A stretch of 64,000 bases of DNA from Gardnerella greenwoodii 00703Dmash (lineage in GTDB: Bacteria > Actinomycetota > Actinomycetes > Actinomycetales > Bifidobacteriaceae). This document shows, piece after piece, positions 17,864-25,935 of the stretch (positions are counted from its first letter, which is position 1; every line of letters begins with the position of its first letter). The translations under genes and the position numbers were made by a program. The DNA lies in contig NZ_ADEV01000004.1 of the NCBI RefSeq assembly GCF_000263635.1, positions 124,001 through 188,000 on the forward strand, given 5' to 3'. Below the pieces are notes generated by a model, which saw nothing but the letters and a program-made list of their open reading frames with translations, did not search any database and was not told where the DNA came from.

Positions 17864-18584
17864 TTTTCGCGCTTGGCTTGAAGGTAGGCATTATATTGTT
17901 GCAATCGTTGCAATTTTATTGTCCGTAGTCCTTCCCTCTTTAATGTTTGTTATATTCAGATCATTTGTAACGCAGTTGCCAGTTTATGTTGGTTATATTT
18001 GTTTGCCAGATTCTGCTAATGTGCATAATGCGGTAGAAGGTATAACGTTCCAATGTCAATCTGGTAGTAGTGCTGTTAATTTTGTTGTTACTCTGTATGA
18101 AGTTATTGTAGTTGGGTTTATTACCGCGGCATTCGTTTGTCTTGCTCCGATTATGGTATCGTGGGAACGTTTCGTGATGAAAAGGCTGCGAATATATGCA
18201 TTGAGTGCTGCTTTATTGTGTTTGTTTGTTTCATTCGGCGCTTCAGTGTTAATTGTTCGTATAATTGACTTGCAGTTATTGAGTACATTGCAGATGATTT
18301 TAGGTAATGCTTGGATTGATATTGTGCTAATAATGATTGGATTAGCCTGTTTTGGAAGGTTTTACGGCCTTGCATTTGGTGTCTTTTTAGCGGTGATGAA
18401 CATTGCCACACAAGGTTTGCAAAGTAAAATTGGATTGATTTTGCGATGGTATCCTTCTGGAACTTTGCCTGCAATTCCTGGACAATCCATATTGTTATAC
18501 GTCATTGTTGTGCTTACTATAATTGCAGTTTGCCTATGGAGCGGCACGTGTGGACGTGGATTGCTTTATTTTGAACGCGCTTAA
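17853..18584 (+). CDS. Membrane protein, second permease of the ABC cassette
   Basis: 243 residues from the ATG at 17853, preceded by GGTGATA and overlapping the previous stop by 11 bases. There are about six hydrophobic segments, including YIVAIVAILLSVVLPSLMFVIF, FVVTLYEVIVVGFITAAFVCLAP, ALSAALLCLFVSFGASVLIV and ILLYVIVVLTIIAVCLW. The layout fits an ABC-2-type permease or a partner subunit. No close family is recognised. The cassette ends here; rmuC follows after 54 bases without a clear terminator. Confidence 0.7.
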   Translation: MKNNFRAWLEGRHYIVAIVAILLSVVLPSLMFVIFRSFVTQLPVYVGYICLPDSANVHNAVEGITFQCQSGSSAVNFVVTLYEVIVVGFITAAFVCLAPIMVSWERFVMKRLRIYALSAALLCLFVSFGASVLIVRIIDLQLLSTLQMILGNAWIDIVLIMIGLACFGRFYGLAFGVFLAVMNIATQGLQSKIGLILRWYPSGTLPAIPGQSILLYVIVVLTIIAVCLWSGTCGRGLLYFERA

Positions 18585-18638
18585 AAGACGTGTCTAATTA
18601 TATTTCAAAAGTCAACTCAATAGTGTTTAATAGAACGT

Positions 18639-19979
18639 ATGTTCGATAATATTGTGATGCTTGTTTTAATGGTGGCTGCTGTAGCAATAACCGCTGTTAT
18701 TGTGCTGGCTATTGTTAAGCACAACTCTGGAACGCAAGGCACTAATGGCGTAAACCAACGCGAATTTAACGAATTGCGCTCGCAGTATGAACAAGCGCGC
18801 GCTCAAGCGCAAGAAAATGGCAATCAGGCTATACGATATCGCACACAAGCAGAGCAGCTTGCTGAGCGATTAAAGTTTGTTGAAGCAGAACTTGCTAAGG
18901 CGCAGCAAGCAGAACAATTGCGAGTGAATCGCGAAGAGCAATTGCGTGCAGAGCGAGAAGAACGCGAACGATTAAATCGTGAGAAGACTTTGAAAGAGCA
19001 AGGTAAAGTCTTGGAAGCGCTTGCTCCAGTAAAAGACAATCTTGAAGCTCTGAAGAATAAAGTTTCGCAGATTGAAGAAGGACGCAAGCAAGAAATGGGT
19101 GTGCTGAGCACTCAGCTTAAAGGCTTAAGCGAGCAGCAAACAAGGCTTGACCGCGAAACAAGTTCGCTTTCTGCAGCATTGCGAAATAACAAGGTTCGCG
19201 GAGCTTGGGGCGAGGCTCAGCTAAAGAATATTGTGGAATCCGCAGGCTTGCTTGAACATGTTGATTTTGATACGCAGGTTGTTGTAACTGGAGTAAATGG
19301 TGAGCAGCAGAGACCAGATATGGTTGTGCATCTGCCAGGAGGCAAAACAATTCCAGTTGATGCAAAAGTTCCATATGCGGATTATCAGCGCGCTTGCGAA
19401 ATACCAGATAATGCAAGTGACGAAGAATTAGCTAGAAGAAGTGAGCTTCTAAAAGCGCACGCTAAGGCTTTGCGAGAACACGTTAGAGTATTGGGAGCTA
19501 AAGCATATTGGCAGGCTTTTGAAACAGCACCAGATTTTGTAGTTGCATTTATTCCAAACGAAGCGTTGCTTCAGGCGGCTCTTGAAGCGGACCCAACGCT
19601 TATGGATGATGCTTTTGCGCAAAAAGTAGCACTCACTTCCCCAGTTACTTTGTGGGCTGTGCTTAAGTCTGTTGCGTACGCATGGCAGCAGCAAAGTCTT
19701 ACAGATGATGCAAAAGAACTTTTCGATTTATCTCGAGAATTGTACGATCGCTTTGCAGTTCTTGGAGAAAATGCTTCAAAACTTGGCGTATCTTTGGCAA
19801 GAACGGTTGCAGCTTACAATAAGTTTGCTTCCTCGCTTGAGTCGCGAGTGTTGGTAACAGCGCGTAAACTTCAGAAGTTAGATCAAAGTAAAGTTATTGC
19901 TTCAATAGATCTTATAGATTCTGATAAAGCTGATGTTAAAGAGCTGAGCGCTCCGGAAGTATCAGTAGAAGATCGTTAA
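18639..19979 (+). CDS. rmuC: DNA recombination protein RmuC
   Basis: 446 residues. An N-terminal membrane anchor (VMLVLMVAAVAITAVIVLAIV) is followed by a long coiled coil (about 30-180, rich in Glu, Gln and Arg) and the RmuC nuclease-like domain starting at RGAWGEAQLKNIVESAGLLEH, with RPDMVVHLPGGKTIPVDAKVPYADY, the PD-(D/E)xK-like core, and FVVAFIPNEALLQAAL. RmuC limits recombination between inverted repeats in E. coli. The ATG has little ribosome-binding sequence before it. It is the first gene of a plus-strand run. Confidence 0.93.
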   Translation: MFDNIVMLVLMVAAVAITAVIVLAIVKHNSGTQGTNGVNQREFNELRSQYEQARAQAQENGNQAIRYRTQAEQLAERLKFVEAELAKAQQAEQLRVNREEQLRAEREERERLNREKTLKEQGKVLEALAPVKDNLEALKNKVSQIEEGRKQEMGVLSTQLKGLSEQQTRLDRETSSLSAALRNNKVRGAWGEAQLKNIVESAGLLEHVDFDTQVVVTGVNGEQQRPDMVVHLPGGKTIPVDAKVPYADYQRACEIPDNASDEELARRSELLKAHAKALREHVRVLGAKAYWQAFETAPDFVVAFIPNEALLQAALEADPTLMDDAFAQKVALTSPVTLWAVLKSVAYAWQQQSLTDDAKELFDLSRELYDRFAVLGENASKLGVSLARTVAAYNKFASSLESRVLVTARKLQKLDQSKVIASIDLIDSDKADVKELSAPEVSVEDR

Positions 19980-20037
19980 GCATAAAAACATCAAAGCATC
20001 AAAAATTGAACAACTCTAAACGCTAAGGAGTGTAATA

Positions 20038-20886
20038 ATGACGGAATTACAAGAGGAACGCGCGGAACTTAAGCGCATGCTTTGTGCGGATATGAGTGCG
20101 AAACCATTTAGCGAACTGTTTTCTGTTACTTTTGCTCAGCGCGGCTCCAAGTTGGTTGGTGATGTTCTTTTTGATGCAATTGAGAAAGCTGGGTATTCGT
20201 TAGAACGCGATGTTGACGCTATTGGTGCGTTAACTGCTGCTGCAGTGCCGATGGTTTTTGCGCTTATTCATGCTGCAGAACGTAGAGGAATTGCACTCGA
20301 CGGCTTCGTTATGGATTTTGTTTTCCCTGCAACAAAAGGCCCGTCTGTTAAAGGCAAGCGAGTATTGTTACTTGACTCTTGGCTTTCTGAAAAATCGTAT
20401 GTTCAAACTTCTTCGCTTGTGACTTTACGACACGGCAATGAATTAAGTCTTGATTTTGGCATTGTTAATCAGCAAGGCGCGCAAATTCTTGCTATAGTTG
20501 CATTAATTGGTGGTGTTGACGCCGACGAACAAGGCACAAGGCATCTTCAATTAGTAAATCCAATAAGTGAGGAGAGTACTAAAATGGCATTTGTTCAAGC
20601 TTTCGATGAAGAAGAATTACGCGCAGATGCAGATCACGACGATTGCTGCAACGACAACTGCTGTGACGGTCATTGCGAGGTTAAATGCACAGGAGATTGC
20701 AAGCATGATGGTTGCACTGAGCCATGCTGTGAAGATAATTGCTGCGGTGGCCATTGCAAAGTAGAGTGCACGGGTGATTGTGCTCATGATGGTTGCACTG
20801 AGCCATGCTGTGAAGACAACTGCTGTGGCGGTCACTGCAAGTCAGGTTGCACAGGCGATTGCGCAACTGACGGCTGCCAAGACTAG
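20038..20886 (+). CDS. Phosphoribosyltransferase-like protein with a 24-cysteine repeat tail
   Basis: 282 residues. Residues 1-180 resemble orotate phosphoribosyltransferase-like proteins: FSVTFAQRGSKLVGDVLFDAIEKAGY, then GALTAAAVPMVFALIHAAERRG and a PRPP-loop position VLLLDSWLSE (about 108-117), where the usual acidic pair and Thr-Gly are missing, so catalysis is doubtful. Residues 203-282 are three tandem 27-residue units (the last 26) of the type CCxDNCCxGHC...CTGDC...DGC, eight Cys each, 24 Cys in 80 residues plus several His. This looks like a metal-binding, metallothionein-like tail. A strong internal ribosome-binding site (GAGGAG at 20569-20574) precedes an in-frame ATG at 20584, so the tail may also be made alone as a 100-residue protein. 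Confidence 0.85.
   Translation: MTELQEERAELKRMLCADMSAKPFSELFSVTFAQRGSKLVGDVLFDAIEKAGYSLERDVDAIGALTAAAVPMVFALIHAAERRGIALDGFVMDFVFPATKGPSVKGKRVLLLDSWLSEKSYVQTSSLVTLRHGNELSLDFGIVNQQGAQILAIVALIGGVDADEQGTRHLQLVNPISEESTKMAFVQAFDEEELRADADHDDCCNDNCCDGHCEVKCTGDCKHDGCTEPCCEDNCCGGHCKVECTGDCAHDGCTEPCCEDNCCGGHCKSGCTGDCATDGCQD
20584..20886 (+). CDS. Possible separately translated Cys-rich protein (internal start)
   Basis: An in-frame ATG at codon 183 of the phosphoribosyltransferase-like gene has GAGGAG nine bases upstream, at least as good as the site of the full-length start. It would yield a 100-residue acidic protein made almost only of the three Cys-rich units. Internal starts can arise by chance; only the position just before the repeats makes this one notable. 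Confidence 0.35.
   Translation: MAFVQAFDEEELRADADHDDCCNDNCCDGHCEVKCTGDCKHDGCTEPCCEDNCCGGHCKVECTGDCAHDGCTEPCCEDNCCGGHCKSGCTGDCATDGCQD
20644..20883 (+). repeat. Three 81-bp coding repeats (Cys-rich units)
   Basis: Units begin with TGC TGC or TGC TGT at 20644, 20725 and 20806; the first two are 81 bases and the third 78. Units 2 and 3 share longer identical runs than units 1 and 2, so duplication was probably stepwise. Confidence 0.92.
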
Positions 20887-20908
20887 CTGCAATTACTAGC
20901 TGCCAATA
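20883..20908. repeat. 13 bp imperfect tandem duplication at a stop codon
   Basis: CTAGCTGCAATTA is followed directly by CTAGCTGCCAATA; the first copy includes the TAG stop of the Cys-rich gene. Confidence 0.75.
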
Positions 20909-20943
20909 CTAAACAAAAGTATTAAACGGAGCAAAACTCACAC

Positions 20944-21750
20944 ATGCACGAACCGAATCCAATTACTTTGGCTGCAAAAGCTTCCGATGAGCCAGAATTC
21001 CGACCTATAGGAGTTGGCCCATGGGAAGAAGAACACCCAGGTGAGCCTCGTCCAGATAATCCAGAATCGCCAAATTACGATGCGCGGTTTAGCACTGAAT
21101 TACTAAACGAAGGCGACCAGCGTAACGTTCTAGATTGCTACCGATACTGGAAAGTAGAAGCCATAAAAGCGGATCTCGATTCTAAAGGCCGTCATGAGTT
21201 TGAAGTAGCTGTAGAAAATTGGACTCACGATTTCAACATAGGCTCTATGGTTCGCACTGCAAACGCATTTACAGCGAAAAAAGTGTATATCGTAGGGCCT
21301 CATAAATGGAATCGCAAAGGCTCGTTAATGACCGAGCTATACCAATACGTTGAATGCTGCCCAACTATTGAAACTCTAGTAACTAATTGGCGCGAAAATA
21401 TGCTTAAAGAAGCAGAAGAAGCGCATCAACTTTTGCTTAAAGCACAAGCAGAAGGCAATAAAGAAGCCGAAAAAATCGCAAATATTAAGGAACAAGACGC
21501 TAAAAACGCTCGCGTTATAGCGCTCGATATTATTCCAGGCGCTGTTGCTATGGAAAACTACAAATTCCCTAAACGTTGCCTTATGCTTTTTGGTGCAGAA
21601 GGTCCAGGTCTTTCTAAAAAAGCACTAGAGATGGCGGATGACGTTGTTTACATTTCGCAATTCGGCTCTGTTCGCTCGCTAAACGCAGGAGCAGCCGCAG
21701 CTGTTTCCATGCACGCGTGGATTGCGCAACATGCAGCACCAAATTGCTGA
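20944..21750 (+). CDS. SpoU/TrmH-family RNA 2'-O-methyltransferase
   Basis: 268 residues. The SPOUT core shows all three motifs: NIGSMVRTANAFTAKKVYIVG (motif 1), RCLMLFGAEGPGLS (motif 2) and FGSVRSLNAGAAAAVSMHAW (motif 3), which form the SAM-binding knot. Such enzymes methylate ribose 2'-OH in tRNA or rRNA. An acidic N-terminal extension of about 80 residues and an insertion of about 45 charged residues (EEAHQLLLKAQAEGNKEAEK) are specific to this protein. The exact target cannot be told. It follows the Cys-rich gene by 57 bases. Confidence 0.9.
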   Translation: MHEPNPITLAAKASDEPEFRPIGVGPWEEEHPGEPRPDNPESPNYDARFSTELLNEGDQRNVLDCYRYWKVEAIKADLDSKGRHEFEVAVENWTHDFNIGSMVRTANAFTAKKVYIVGPHKWNRKGSLMTELYQYVECCPTIETLVTNWRENMLKEAEEAHQLLLKAQAEGNKEAEKIANIKEQDAKNARVIALDIIPGAVAMENYKFPKRCLMLFGAEGPGLSKKALEMADDVVYISQFGSVRSLNAGAAAAVSMHAWIAQHAAPNC

Positions 21751-21891
21751 CACAAACTACAAACAAGCGAATATAAAAAACAATCGCAAACAAATACAAA
21801 ACAAAAATCGCATTACAAAACGCAGCAGCCTGTACTCATAAACGCTTACATTTAATGTGTATTTTTTTTTTATTTGTGATACTGTTAAGCT

Positions 21892-22884
21892 ATGTTAGAA
21901 TTCCAACATATTACAAAGCGTTTCGGCGCAAAAACAGCGCTTAACGACGTTTCTTTCGTCGCTGAAGACGGTAAAGTCACGGGCTTTTTAGGCCCTAATG
22001 GCGCTGGTAAATCTACCACCATGCGTTGCGCGTTAAATCTTATTCATGCCAATAGCGGTACTTCTCTTATTGACGGAAAACCTTACGCAAAAATCGCATC
22101 CCCAATGACGGAAGTTGGCGCAGTTCTTGACGCAAAGTCTGCCCACAGAGGTCGTTCCGCATATAATCACTTGTACTCGCTCGCTTTAACTCACGGAATA
22201 TCAAAAAAGCGCGTTGACGAAGTGATTGATATTACTGGTTTAACTAGCGTAAAAACTCGCAAAGCGGGATCCTTCTCACTCGGCATGAGCCAGCGTCTTT
22301 CGATTGCGGCGGCACTTTTAGCAGATCCGCACAATCTTATTTTGGACGAGCCAATTAACGGTTTGGATCCAGAAGGCGTTAAGTGGGTTCGCGAATTGTG
22401 CAAGTATTACGCAAGCCAAGGTCGAGCAATTCTGCTTAGTTCGCACTTGATGAGCGAAGTTGCGCTTACTGCAGATAACCTTGTGATTATTGCGCATGGC
22501 GAAATTTTGGAGCGCACAACAGTACAAGATTTTGTTGACGCACATTCTCAGCATGCTATACGTTTAGTAACGCCAGAAGGTGAAAAGCTAAAGTCTGTGC
22601 TTGTTCAGAATCATCCTGAATGCAAGATTTTGCCAGATAATCGCACGCCTCAAGACGTTCAAGAAGGCGAGCTACTCAGAATAACAGGTTGCGAGCTCAA
22701 CCAGATTGCGCGCGAAATTGCGGATAATCAGATTTTGGTATATCAGCTGAATCAAGAGCATGCTTCGCTTGAGGAAGCATATTTGGCTCTTACGCACGGT
22801 CAAGAGCAGTACGTAACAAAAGCATTGCCAAATACTACTGCTGCGACTGGAACGCAATATGTAGATGGAAGGAGCGCAAAATGA
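21892..22884 (+). CDS. ABC transporter ATP-binding protein (BcrA-type)
   Basis: 330 residues. Walker A GPNGAGKST near residue 38, signature FSLGMSQRLSIA, Walker B LILDEPINGLD and H-loop SSHLMSE are present, followed by the C-terminal extension of about 100 residues typical of drug or bacteriocin-type ABC-2 ATPases. No ribosome-binding site is seen, and a TACTGT-like -10 lies only some 6 bases before the ATG, so the message may be leaderless, as is common in actinobacteria. It overlaps the permease gene by four bases (ATGA). Confidence 0.9.
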   Translation: MLEFQHITKRFGAKTALNDVSFVAEDGKVTGFLGPNGAGKSTTMRCALNLIHANSGTSLIDGKPYAKIASPMTEVGAVLDAKSAHRGRSAYNHLYSLALTHGISKKRVDEVIDITGLTSVKTRKAGSFSLGMSQRLSIAAALLADPHNLILDEPINGLDPEGVKWVRELCKYYASQGRAILLSSHLMSEVALTADNLVIIAHGEILERTTVQDFVDAHSQHAIRLVTPEGEKLKSVLVQNHPECKILPDNRTPQDVQEGELLRITGCELNQIAREIADNQILVYQLNQEHASLEEAYLALTHGQEQYVTKALPNTTAATGTQYVDGRSAK

Positions 22885-23855
22885 GTGGGCAAATTGAACA
22901 AGCTGTTGAATATCCGGCGAGCAATTCTTACAAAACAGGCCGCAGCATGAACGCTCAGCACTTACGCCTTACATTTATGCACACGCTTAAATCTGAAATT
23001 GTTAAGCTGCGCGGACTTGCGTCTACGTGGTGGTGCATGGCATTAACAATTGTTTTGCCAGTAATTTTTAGTTTTATTATCGCGCTTGTGCAGAAAGCAA
23101 TGTCTAAAGTTGACGTTCATAACAATGGTGCAGCTGGTAGCAAATCAAGTGCTGCGATTACCGTTGGGCCGAGCGATAAAAGTGATCTTATTGCATCTCA
23201 AGAAGGCATTTTCCGCTTAGTTATTAGCTTTGCTTCTATATCTTTGATTGTTTTGGCGATTTTTGCAGTGCTTGCTGTAACCGCGGAGCATTCTACAACT
23301 TCGATTCAGGCTTCTCTTACTGCTGTACCTCGAAGGGGTATGTTCTTTACGGCTAAATTTGTTGCGGTTGCAATCTACGTTTTTGTAGCCCAACTTATTG
23401 CAATGACAGTTTCGCTAGCTGCTGCAGAATTAGCTTTTATGGGAGATAACATTTCCGGATTATCGGGAAGCAACGTGTGGAAATTGCCGCTTACTCTGTT
23501 CCTTGGCTCTCCTGCAATTATGGTTGTTGTGTCAGCAATGGCCTACGGTTTTGGCATGATTTGCAAGTCAACTGCTGGCGGAATTATGTGCGTTATTGGA
23601 GCCGTGGTGATTCTGCAGACCATTGTTAGCATTATTATGCTTGCAAGCAATTTTGCGAAGTGGACTTCAATACTTATTCAGATTTTGCCAGGCAGTGCTG
23701 TAAGCCAATTCTTAGGAGCCTCCGCTAATTCTGGGCTGCAACTTCCACCAAACGCATATGTTTTCACATGGTGGCAGTCCGGTTTAGTGGTTCTCGCTTG
23801 GGGCGTAGTTATGTACGTAATTGGCTACGTAATTGAAAAGCATCGCGATATTTAA
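22881..23855 (+). CDS. ABC-2 type permease
   Basis: 324 residues with about six membrane segments: WWCMALTIVLPVIFSFIIALV, LVISFASISLIVLAIFAVLAV, FVAVAIYVFVAQLIAMTVSLA, FLGSPAIMVVVSAMAYGFGMI, GGIMCVIGAVVILQTIVSIIM and WQSGLVVLAWGVVMYVIGYVI. The pattern, with a motif HSTTSIQASLTAVPRRG after the second helix, is that of ABC-2 export permeases of the Bcr/Nos type. It forms an exporter with the ATPase encoded just upstream; GGAAGG lies before its ATG. Substrate unknown. A strong terminator follows. Confidence 0.88.
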   Translation: MSGQIEQAVEYPASNSYKTGRSMNAQHLRLTFMHTLKSEIVKLRGLASTWWCMALTIVLPVIFSFIIALVQKAMSKVDVHNNGAAGSKSSAAITVGPSDKSDLIASQEGIFRLVISFASISLIVLAIFAVLAVTAEHSTTSIQASLTAVPRRGMFFTAKFVAVAIYVFVAQLIAMTVSLAAAELAFMGDNISGLSGSNVWKLPLTLFLGSPAIMVVVSAMAYGFGMICKSTAGGIMCVIGAVVILQTIVSIIMLASNFAKWTSILIQILPGSAVSQFLGASANSGLQLPPNAYVFTWWQSGLVVLAWGVVMYVIGYVIEKHRDI

Positions 23856-23903
23856 AATATCTAAATAATATTTCGCAAATAAAATAAATAATACAAATAA
23901 AAT

Positions 23904-23956
23904 AAGGGCTTTATCTCGTAACTGGCTACAAGATAAAGCCCTTTGTTGTATTCATT
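23904..23956. terminator. Bidirectional terminator between ABC permease and vly
   Basis: A 13-base perfect stem, AAGGGCTTTATCT (23904-23916) with AGATAAAGCCCTT (23931-23943). T-rich sequence follows in both directions, so it can end the exporter operon and vly. Confidence 0.85.
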
Positions 23957-24002
23957 TATCTTTAATTATAAATTAAATTATCTTATTAAATTATAAGAAA
24001 TA

Positions 24003-25553
24003 TCAGTCGTTCTTCACAGTTTCAGCAACGCGTGGCCACAAGGTTGTGCCCCAGTTCTTGATTGTGCGCTGGCGAACCAGTGGCAAATCAGAACGGTCAT
24101 ACACTGTGCGCCATGGTTCCCAAGCCAAGCCGGTCTTCTCAACAAGCTTGATGCGAAGATTGCGCACATTGCCCTTGAACTGAATAGTTGTGTTGAAGTG
24201 AGCTGTACGATACTTGCCATTGCCTTCCCAAGCGCGAGAACGCACGTAAGGAGTGCCGTCAATCTCGGTGCCGTACTCATCCCAGTAGATGTAGTAGCGA
24301 GCTACGTAAGCTCCACGGTGATCCAAAGTCAAGTAGCCGTCGCGGTAGGAAGAAACCTTGGTTTCAACGTAATCGCTATTGGTTTGCAAAGTTGCTACTT
24401 CGTTATCCTTGACGAAGGAAGTGGTGTAAGCAATTGGAACTGCTGGGCTGGAGGTGCTCAAATTTGCGCCTTCTTGAATCAAAGCCTTCAACGTGTCGAT
24501 GTTGCCGGTAATAACCTTAGCTGCACCGTTTGCGCTGCCGCCGAGAATTACAGCAGTTACAGAAGTGTTCTGCAAAATGCGGTGGAACTCGGTATTTGGC
24601 TTGATTTCAACACCCTTGATTGCAGCTTCAACAGCAGCCTGGAAATCGGTGCTCTTGCTGCGGGTGTCGAACTTTACGTACATTGAACGGCCGTAAGCTA
24701 CATTGGACACATATACTGGCGGACGCTTGCTGTCTACTCCGCGGCTCTTCAAGCTTTCTGGCGTAGTGCATGGTGCGAAGAAGTCAGCTGGGCTGTCTGG
24801 TGCATCAACGCTTACGGTGTAGTAGGTCTGCTTGAAGTTCACAATTTGAGTCTGCTTTTCGCCCTTGTGCACAGCGTCGAAATCAATCTTCAGCGGAACA
24901 CCAATCTTGGCGAAATCAGCACCAAACTTTGCCTTGAGCTGGTTCATGCTTTGTGCGCTTGCAGAATCGTACTGCATGCGAGCTGCAACATGATGGCTTG
25001 CAGCGTACTGTGCATTCCACTTGGAAACTAAGCCATTCACTGCGGAAGTTACAGAGCTCTTGGTTGGGCGCTGAACAGTTACAGCACTTTCGCCGCCGTG
25101 GAAGCCTGGCAAATCAACGCTCAACGTGATTGGAGCGCGGTTTGCGGAAATCAGGCTTGGCATATTGTCCATCAAATTCTTATCAGCGCGGAAAAGAGCA
25201 CCTGGGTATACGCGATCATCGTTGGCGGAAGTAACCGACAAGTTTGAAGTTGTATTTGTGATGTTCTTCTTCTGATGCTCAACAACAACGAATTCATCGC
25301 CCTTGTTGAAGCTATCGCTAGAGAATTTGTTGTCAATGGTTTCGCCATGACGGGCGAGAATGTTTGTTTTATCGTATTGCAAATCCCACAAATAATTATT
25401 CAACGAGTCCTTCTTGGCTGCGCAAGATGTGGCTGGTTCAGAATCCTTAGCGGAAGGAGCGGCCATTGCTGGTGCTGCTAAGCATTGTGGAATAATAGTT
25501 GCGCCCGCGAGCAACAACATTGCTGCATTACGGTAGAACTTTGAGTTCTTCAT
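24003..25553 (-). CDS. vly: Vaginolysin, cholesterol-dependent cytolysin
   Basis: 516 residues. A Sec signal peptide (MKNSKFYRNAAMLLLAGATI, cleavage likely after a later AMA) is followed by the four-domain cytolysin fold. The C-terminal domain 4 holds the undecapeptide EKTGLAWEPWR at residues 472-482, in which Lys replaces the usual Cys and Pro the second-last Trp, as known for vaginolysin and related CD59-dependent toxins. A Thr-Leu pair (residues 504-505, in GTTLWP) is the cholesterol-recognition motif of this family. The toxin is secreted, binds human CD59 and cholesterol and forms large pores. AAGGA precedes the ATG. The gene is complete, monocistronic and divergent from gatC, and an exact 15-base tandem repeat lies in its upstream region. 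Confidence 0.98.
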   Translation of the reverse strand: MKNSKFYRNAAMLLLAGATIIPQCLAAPAMAAPSAKDSEPATSCAAKKDSLNNYLWDLQYDKTNILARHGETIDNKFSSDSFNKGDEFVVVEHQKKNITNTTSNLSVTSANDDRVYPGALFRADKNLMDNMPSLISANRAPITLSVDLPGFHGGESAVTVQRPTKSSVTSAVNGLVSKWNAQYAASHHVAARMQYDSASAQSMNQLKAKFGADFAKIGVPLKIDFDAVHKGEKQTQIVNFKQTYYTVSVDAPDSPADFFAPCTTPESLKSRGVDSKRPPVYVSNVAYGRSMYVKFDTRSKSTDFQAAVEAAIKGVEIKPNTEFHRILQNTSVTAVILGGSANGAAKVITGNIDTLKALIQEGANLSTSSPAVPIAYTTSFVKDNEVATLQTNSDYVETKVSSYRDGYLTLDHRGAYVARYYIYWDEYGTEIDGTPYVRSRAWEGNGKYRTAHFNTTIQFKGNVRNLRIKLVEKTGLAWEPWRTVYDRSDLPLVRQRTIKNWGTTLWPRVAETVKND

Positions 25554-25565
25554 ATGTGTCCTTCG

Positions 25566-25595
25566 ATTTTTATTTAGATTATTTTTATTTAGATT
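25566..25595. repeat. 15 bp perfect tandem duplication in the vly 5' region
   Basis: ATTTTTATTTAGATT (plus-strand reading) occurs twice with no spacer, ending about 12 bases from the vly start codon, just outside its AAGGA ribosome-binding site. It lies in the untranslated leader. Confidence 0.92.
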
Positions 25596-25861
25596 ATTTC
25601 GATGAGATGCTGAAATTCATATGCTTCAATGCATAACGTGCCTCAGTGCATTAGTTTTAGCGTCTCACAAAACACGATTATTACACACTTTTTATTTATG
25701 CGATAATCTCTTAAAAAATTTTTTTATTTTTAAAACAAGAGTTTAAATATCGTTGAAATATCAACAATTTTTGGTTACGTCGTTTTTGCTTATGCGGCGT
25801 GTTGATATAGCAATTGCTGCAAATTTTGAAATTTTATATGCGTAATAATTTTGTGAAAACA

Positions 25862-25886
25862 CGCACGTGCGGTATGTGGATATAAT
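25862..25886 (+). promoter_or_regulatory. Candidate gatC promoter with palindrome
   Basis: TATAAT at 25881-25886 is 50 bases before the gatC ATG. The 10-base palindrome CGCACGTGCG (25862-25871) lies between the -35 and -10 positions and may be an operator. No good -35 is seen. Confidence 0.4.
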
Positions 25887-25935
25887 AGATTTTTTCAGCT
25901 TTGAAAGGTCACGCATCACACATATAGTTGGGGTT

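Larger units (their letters stand above)
25554..25935. other. Divergent control region between vly and gatC
   Basis: A 382-base AT-rich region. It holds a 15-base tandem repeat next to the vly ribosome-binding site, an A7T6-like tract (25710-25735), a palindrome CGCACGTGCG (25862-25871) and a TATAAT box for gatC. Possible vly promoter boxes on the minus strand (TTATCG, 17 bases, TAATAA) are only weak matches. Confidence 0.5.
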
